Shown here in pieces: positions 6,619-10,765 of a DNA stretch of 10,765 nucleotides. The position numbers and the translations under genes were made by a program. Within the stretch, counting starts at the first letter, position 1; every line of letters begins with the position of its first letter. The notes under the pieces are model-generated. The model was not told where the DNA came from. It was given only the letters and a program-made list of their open reading frames with translations, and made no database searches. The DNA comes from Oceanococcus sp051252075 (GTDB lineage: Bacteria > Pseudomonadota > Gammaproteobacteria > Nevskiales > Oceanococcaceae), in contig JBPOFU010000090.1 of the NCBI GenBank assembly GCA_051252075.1, forward strand, positions 1 through 10,765, given 5' to 3'.

Positions 6619-7626
6619 ATGAAACTTAAAAATATTGCACCGTGTTCAGTGGCTTTGTTGGGCATGTTGAGCGCTCCAGCTTGGGCTGATATGGAAATGC
6701 CACACCTTTACGGTCGTGCTGACGTATCCGTCAACAACACAGAAATCGGTGTTGGTGATGCTTCGATTCAAACCAATAGCAACGCTTCACGCCTTGGGGT
6801 GCAGAACACGCATGCGTTAACGGATGTGTTGAACGTGTTCTACCGCTTGGAGTACGAAGTGGACTGGGATGAGCGCCAAACGGGTGCGCTGAAAGCGCGG
6901 AATTCGGTGATTGGTTTGTCCGGTGGTTGGGGTTCGTTCTTTGTCGGCATCCACGACACTCCAATGAAGAAGGCGGAGCTGAAAGTGGATTTGTTCAGTG
7001 ACGTACACCTGGGTGATATCGACGGCGTTTTACGTGGTCAAGATCGTGTTTCTGACACCATCAGTTATATGTCGCCGAAATTTGGCGGTCTACAAGGCTG
7101 GTTGATGCTGATACCGGGCGATGACGAAAGTGAGAACCCAGGCACTGATTCCGGTGGTGGTTCAGACGGCGCAGAAGGCGATGGACTGGCTGATGGTATT
7201 TCGGCTTCTCTGATCTATAAAGCAGACGCGCTGCAATTGGGTTTGGCTTACAACAGTGAAGTCAAAGGTCGCGACATTATGCGAGCTTCAGCGCAGTACA
7301 AAATTGGGCCAGCACAGTTGGGTGCCCTTGTTCAGCAGACTGAAAAATCTAGTGGCGTTTCCGAGGACGGTATCGGCTTCGTGCTCAGCGCCGCATTGAA
7401 GATCACCGAGAACAACAAACTCAAATTGCAATTCAGTAGTGCTGACGAGCAGTCAGAAGAAGGTGTTCCAGGTGGCGACTTGCTAACGTTTGGTGTTGAT
7501 CACTCTTTGGCCAAAAGCACCAAGTTGTATGCCTACTACTCCGACTTGTCTGTAGACAATGCTCCGACTGCCGAATTCTCAACCATTGGCATGGGCATTC
7601 GTCACGACTTCGGTAAGAAGAAGTAA
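6619..7626 (+). CDS. Outer-membrane porin (Gram-negative porin family), likely Pho-regulated
   Basis: Predicted 16-stranded trimeric-type outer-membrane porin, 335 residues, that would let small solutes, here probably phosphate, diffuse into the periplasm. The signal peptide is clear (MKLKNIAPCS, hydrophobic core, cleavage after A-W-A at 21-23). The mature protein begins like this family (HLYGRADVSV), then shows alternating beta-strand patterns, the constriction-loop region G-I-H-D-T-P-M-K-K at 110-118 with K117, K118 and K122 nearby, RVSDTISYMSPKFGG at 143-157, and the closing strand MGIRHDF at 325-331. It is not an OprP/OprO-type phosphate porin, which is longer. An acidic Gly-rich loop (168-189) is unusual for an anion channel, and G-K-K-K follows the last Phe, where this family usually ends in an aromatic residue. 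The position directly after pstS, before a terminator, suggests co-expression with PstS. Substrate preference is inferred from context only. Confidence 0.88.
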   Translation: MKLKNIAPCSVALLGMLSAPAWADMEMPHLYGRADVSVNNTEIGVGDASIQTNSNASRLGVQNTHALTDVLNVFYRLEYEVDWDERQTGALKARNSVIGLSGGWGSFFVGIHDTPMKKAELKVDLFSDVHLGDIDGVLRGQDRVSDTISYMSPKFGGLQGWLMLIPGDDESENPGTDSGGGSDGAEGDGLADGISASLIYKADALQLGLAYNSEVKGRDIMRASAQYKIGPAQLGALVQQTEKSSGVSEDGIGFVLSAALKITENNKLKLQFSSADEQSEEGVPGGDLLTFGVDHSLAKSTKLYAYYSDLSVDNAPTAEFSTIGMGIRHDFGKKK

Positions 7627-7642
7627 TTTTTTAGAGAAGTAA

Positions 7643-7680
7643 AGCCTCCGCCCATACGGTGCGGAGGCTGTTGTTTATCT
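7643..7680 (+). terminator. Intrinsic terminator after the porin gene
   Basis: AGCCTCCGC (7643-7651) and GCGGAGGCT (7661-7669) form a perfect 9-bp, mostly G/C stem with a 9-base loop, followed by the T-rich stretch TTGTTTATCT. It starts 16 bases after the porin stop codon. It would end the pstS-porin transcript and separate it from pstC. The T-tract is interrupted, so some read-through is possible. Confidence 0.82.
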
Positions 7681-7696
7681 GCCAAAGTGAGCGAGC

Positions 7697-7706
7697 GCAG
7701 GCCTGC
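7697..7706. repeat. 10-bp palindrome in the pstC leader
   Basis: GCAGGCCTGC is a perfect palindrome 44 bases before the pstC ATG. Its symmetry would suit a dimeric regulator, but nothing identifies one and short palindromes of this kind also occur by chance. No Pho box is seen between 7681 and 7750 on either strand, and no convincing -35/-10 pair. Confidence 0.35.
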
Positions 7707-7750
7707 TAACTTATAGGCATTATTCACGCTCTTGTAGTGAGTTTTAGGAT

Positions 7751-10000
7751 ATGAGCCAAGCTCAATCGACCCCCAGTCGTACGGTGCATGCAGGTGCCAG
7801 ACTGATGAAGTGGCGCTATACCAAAGATCGTTTGGCCAGTATTGGTGTAACTGTTGGCGGCTTGGGCGTTATCTTTGCGGTGGTGCTGATCTTTTTCTAT
7901 CTGCTGTGGGTGGTGCTGCCGATTTTTCAGTCACCGTCTATGGAGGCTAAATACAGCTTCGCGATTCCCAATGACAGTGGTGATCGGAGCTTGCTCTATC
8001 TATTGGAAGAGCAGGGGGAACTGGCCTTGCGGGTATCCCAAGATGGTCGCTTGCGGTTTTTTTCTGCTGCCGACGGCAGCTTGCACAAATTGGTGGATCT
8101 TGGGTCGCCGATAGCAGCCGCAACGCATGTGAGCAAAGCGGACAACAGTTTGGCACTGTTAGACCAAGACGGGAATGTGCGGATCTTGCGCCACAAATAC
8201 CGTCTGGATTACCCAGAGGGCGAACAGCGCACCATCACCCCTACTGTTGAATTCCCCTATGGTGACGAGGGTATCGCCTTAGCTCGAGGCGAATTGCTCA
8301 GTGCACGAGAAGACGATGACAAAATGACACTGGCGGTGGTCAGTGGCATGCAGATACATCTGCGACGCTTGGAGAAAGCGAGTTCATTTTTTGATGAGTC
8401 CATCAGTTTGGAAGCTACTGACCAGCGTAGCTTAACCTTGCCGCAACAGATTGATAGTGTGTTGATGGACCCGCTACAAGAATGGTTGTATGCCGCCAAC
8501 TTTGAAAGCGGCACTTTGTACTTTTACGACTTGCGCCGCTTTCCTGAAATAACGCTGGTACAGACCATACAAGCAGCCCCAGCGGGCGAAAGCATCAGTG
8601 CCATGCAAATGCTGGCTGGTGGCATATCCATATTGACTGCCAGCAGTGATGGACGCATTACCCAATGGTTTCCATTGCGTGGTGATGGCATTGAATACAC
8701 ATTGCAGCGAGTGCGAGATTTCGCCGCGCCTGGTGACGCGCCGGTTATTGCCTTGGTGGCAGAGCAGCGTCGTCGCGGATTTGTTGCACTATCGGCTGAC
8801 GCCAATATAGGGGCGTACTACGCGACGTCGGAGCGCGAATTGGCACAGTTGCAGTTGGACGCGCCAGGCTTGCAAATGGGGGCAGTTTCTCCGCGCGCCA
8901 ATATCGTGCTGCTGGAGGACGGGAACCGTCGAATTCAACACATCAGCATGCACAACGAGCACCCTGAAGTGTCTTGGAATGCCTTGTGGGGAAAGATTTG
9001 GTACGAAAGCTATCCTGAGCCGGACTATATTTGGCAATCTTCGGCGGCAAACAGTGATTTTGAACCGAAGTTTTCCCTGTCCCCTCTAGCATTCGGAACG
9101 ATTAAGGCGGCCTTCTACGCCATGTTGTTTGCCGTTCCTTTGGCTTTGGCGGGGGCGATTTATACCGCTTATTTCATGTCGTCTGGATTGCGTCAGCTGG
9201 TCAAACCAGCGATCGAAGTTATGGAGGCTTTGCCCACAGTAATATTGGGCTTTCTCGCCGGCTTGTGGTTGGCTCCGTTTGTCGAGACGCATTTACCCGG
9301 CGTTTTTCTGATGATCGTATTCCTGCCGATCAGCATGTTGCTAACCGGGTGGGCCTGGTTGCACGCGCCGCAATATTTACGAGATCGCGTCTCTGAGGGC
9401 TGGCAACCGCTGTTGCTGGTGCTGCCGGTAATTCTGGCTGTCGCATTGGCCTTGGCTTTATCCCCCATGATTGAAACCGTTTTTTTTGGTGGCAGCTTGC
9501 CGCATTGGTTGGATAACGAAATGGGTATCACTTACGACCAACGAAATTCTCTGGTCGTGGGCCTGGCCATGGGCTTTGCGGTGATTCCGACCATCTTTTC
9601 CATAGCGGAAGACGCGGTCTTTAGTGTGCCGAAACAGCTGACTCAAGGTTCTTTGGCATTGGGCGCTACGCCTTGGCAAACCTTGGTACGAGTGGTGTTG
9701 CCCACAGCAAGTCCCGGAATGTTTTCCGCTTTAATGATCGGTTTGGGCCGCGCTGTGGGTGAAACCATGATTGTATTGATGGCCACAGGAAACACACCGA
9801 TTATGGACTTCAACATTTTTGAAGGCTTCCGCACTTTATCCGCCAATATTGCGGTTGAAATGCCGGAATCAGAAGTTGGCAGCACGCACTACCGAATACT
9901 CTTTCTCGCGGGCTTGGTTTTGTTCATGTTTACGTTTGTTTTCAACACCTTGGCTGAAGTTATTCGCCAGCGTCTACGTATGAAGTACAGCAACTTATGA
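7751..10000 (+). CDS. pstC: Phosphate ABC transporter permease PstC, long form with periplasmic beta-propeller-like domain
   Basis: One of the two inner-membrane channel subunits of the high-affinity phosphate importer. The product has 749 residues against 319 in E. coli; long forms are known in Pseudomonas and relatives. After a short cytoplasmic N-terminus, helix 1 spans about 30-58. Residues about 60-435 form a large domain that should be periplasmic by topology, with seven D/S-G-x-hydrophobic-type repeats beginning near 95, 137, 195, 249, 297, 347 and 388, suggesting a seven-bladed propeller. The permease core follows: helices near 447-475, 484-510, 515-536, 552-572, 600-620, 655-680 and 713-735, with the cytoplasmic EAA loop LALGATPWQTLVRVVLP at 635-651 that contacts PstB. 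The stop overlaps pstA by 4 bases. The start is uncertain: AGGA at 7746-7749 is only one base from this ATG, whereas Met19 at 7805 has AGGTG eight bases upstream. Confidence 0.93.
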   Translation: MSQAQSTPSRTVHAGARLMKWRYTKDRLASIGVTVGGLGVIFAVVLIFFYLLWVVLPIFQSPSMEAKYSFAIPNDSGDRSLLYLLEEQGELALRVSQDGRLRFFSAADGSLHKLVDLGSPIAAATHVSKADNSLALLDQDGNVRILRHKYRLDYPEGEQRTITPTVEFPYGDEGIALARGELLSAREDDDKMTLAVVSGMQIHLRRLEKASSFFDESISLEATDQRSLTLPQQIDSVLMDPLQEWLYAANFESGTLYFYDLRRFPEITLVQTIQAAPAGESISAMQMLAGGISILTASSDGRITQWFPLRGDGIEYTLQRVRDFAAPGDAPVIALVAEQRRRGFVALSADANIGAYYATSERELAQLQLDAPGLQMGAVSPRANIVLLEDGNRRIQHISMHNEHPEVSWNALWGKIWYESYPEPDYIWQSSAANSDFEPKFSLSPLAFGTIKAAFYAMLFAVPLALAGAIYTAYFMSSGLRQLVKPAIEVMEALPTVILGFLAGLWLAPFVETHLPGVFLMIVFLPISMLLTGWAWLHAPQYLRDRVSEGWQPLLLVLPVILAVALALALSPMIETVFFGGSLPHWLDNEMGITYDQRNSLVVGLAMGFAVIPTIFSIAEDAVFSVPKQLTQGSLALGATPWQTLVRVVLPTASPGMFSALMIGLGRAVGETMIVLMATGNTPIMDFNIFEGFRTLSANIAVEMPESEVGSTHYRILFLAGLVLFMFTFVFNTLAEVIRQRLRMKYSNL

Positions 10001-10765
10001 GTACGCAAGTGACATTGAAAAGCTGGTTTCGTGGCGGTGATCCGTGGATTTGGATGACAGGTGGCGCTGTGACCATCTGCGTTCTCCTCGTTGCTGGTTT
10101 GTTAGGGCTCATCGCAGTGCGCGGTTTGGCACATTTTTGGCCTGCCGACGTTGTGCAGGCGCAATATGCCGCGCCTGGCCAAGAGGCTATGGGGGTCCTG
10201 GGCGAGGTTCGCGAAGGCGAATTGGTTAGCAAAGCGCGCTTATTGTCTGCCGGTCTGCCTGTAGAAGGCGAGCAGGAGTTCTATCAACGCAATTTGTTCA
10301 AAGTCGGTAATCGTGACATCTACGGCAGCGACTTTCGCTATATCGTCGACGATTGGTTGATTGAGCGTGAATACCCCAGCGATATCACCGTTTTCGAACG
10401 TTTGGAATGGGGCAATTTGTACGCCTGGTTGGTTGCTGTTCAAGAAAACGGGGTCACCGTTGCGGAAGGCGAGGCGGCTTGGTCGGATTTGCTAGCGCGA
10501 CAACGGCGCGTACAAAAGTTAGCAAAACAAATCGGCAAGATCGAAAAATCGGAAATTGGTGCGGTGAACTTCAAGCTGGAGCGTTTGCGTTTGAAGCGGC
10601 GTGGTCTGGAGTTGGATGGCAAATTAAGCGCCGCAGCTGCAGCCGATATACAACAGCAAGAAGCCGAACTGGGTGAAGTCTACAAAGGCTATGAGGAGCA
10701 GCTCATACAGCTGTACGGTGACATTAATCGCGACAAAGTCATTGTGCGGGTGATGACCGGTGAGC
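9997..10765 (+). CDS. pstA: Phosphate ABC transporter permease PstA, long form, 3' end cut by the window
   Basis: Second inner-membrane channel subunit of the phosphate importer; 256 codons are visible and the frame is still open at the right edge. Its ATG overlaps the pstC stop (ATGA), implying coupled translation. Residues 1-21 are cytoplasmic, helix 1 spans about 22-42 (GGAVTICVLLVAGLLGLIAV), and G-L-A-H-F-W-P-A-D-V at 43-52 is typical of the Pseudomonas-type long PstA. E. coli PstA (296 residues) has no large insert here; this protein continues with a hydrophilic domain, periplasmic by topology, containing KVGNRDIYGSDFRYIVDDW (102-120) and a highly charged, Leu/Ala/Gln-rich stretch at about 158-243 that looks like a coiled coil. 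The membrane core with its EAA loop must lie beyond the window. Assignment rests on the N-terminal pattern plus the position behind pstC. Confidence 0.92.
   Translation, partial: MSTQVTLKSWFRGGDPWIWMTGGAVTICVLLVAGLLGLIAVRGLAHFWPADVVQAQYAAPGQEAMGVLGEVREGELVSKARLLSAGLPVEGEQEFYQRNLFKVGNRDIYGSDFRYIVDDWLIEREYPSDITVFERLEWGNLYAWLVAVQENGVTVAEGEAAWSDLLARQRRVQKLAKQIGKIEKSEIGAVNFKLERLRLKRRGLELDGKLSAAAAADIQQQEAELGEVYKGYEEQLIQLYGDINRDKVIVRVMTGE

Noticed and set aside
9193..9531. Antisense reading frame of 112 codons within pstC
   Set aside because: It is complementary to the conserved permease helices; its low-complexity composition mirrors hydrophobic codons on the other strand.
10407..10676. Forward reading frame of 89 codons in another frame inside pstA
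   Set aside because: The pstA frame is continuous across it and matches long PstA proteins; the alternative product is Arg/Gly/Ser-rich with no domain.
1..10765. Mobile elements, CRISPR arrays, tRNA or rRNA genes, defence or toxin-antitoxin genes
   Set aside because: No terminal inverted repeats, transposase motifs, spaced direct-repeat arrays or tRNA-like folds were seen; nearly all sequence is accounted for by the eight genes and their short gaps.

Overview
This window is an ordinary chromosomal segment that holds most of a phosphate-starvation (Pho) locus, preceded by two housekeeping hydrolases. All genes lie on the + strand. The organism is most likely a gammaproteobacterium. PhoB and PhoR match the enterobacterial/pseudomonad types in every motif. 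PstS resembles the Pseudomonas-type periplasmic protein. PstC and PstA are the long Pseudomonas-like forms rather than the short E. coli forms, and the outer-membrane porin shows a Gram-negative envelope. Base composition is moderate and codon use is rich in TTG for leucine. I cannot name a genus with confidence.

Layout. (1) Positions 3-3352: the 3' part of an alpha/beta hydrolase gene that enters from the left edge, overlapping by 4 bases the complete pepN gene for a zinc aminopeptidase (M1 family). (2) Positions 3353-3438: a 5' region with three CTGTCAT-like half-sites repeated every 11 bp, i.e. a Pho box. (3) Positions 3439-5468: phoB and phoR, response regulator and sensor kinase, overlapping by one base. 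(4) Positions 5469-5585: a second Pho box, a possible -10 element and a leader hairpin in front of pstS. (5) Positions 5586-7626: pstS followed by a 335-residue outer-membrane porin, with an imperfect hairpin between them. (6) Positions 7627-7750: a strong hairpin that looks like an intrinsic terminator, then a short leader without a recognisable Pho box. (7) Positions 7751-10765: pstC and the 5' part of pstA, overlapping by 4 bases. pstA leaves the window at the right edge. pstB and phoU would be expected downstream but are not visible.

How the genes work together. Under phosphate limitation PhoR phosphorylates PhoB, which binds the Pho boxes and should raise phoBR (autoregulation) and pstS-porin expression. 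The porin would let phosphate across the outer membrane, PstS binds it in the periplasm, and PstC/PstA form the inner-membrane channel. The two permeases carry large extra domains just after their first membrane helix: a seven-repeat beta-propeller-like domain in PstC, and a mixed domain with a predicted coiled coil in PstA. These are the least explained parts of the window. I see no mobile element, CRISPR array, tRNA, rRNA, phage gene or defence system, and nothing that amounts to a wholly new system. The points of interest are the porin inserted between pstS and pstC, the split of the cluster by a terminator, and the permease extensions.
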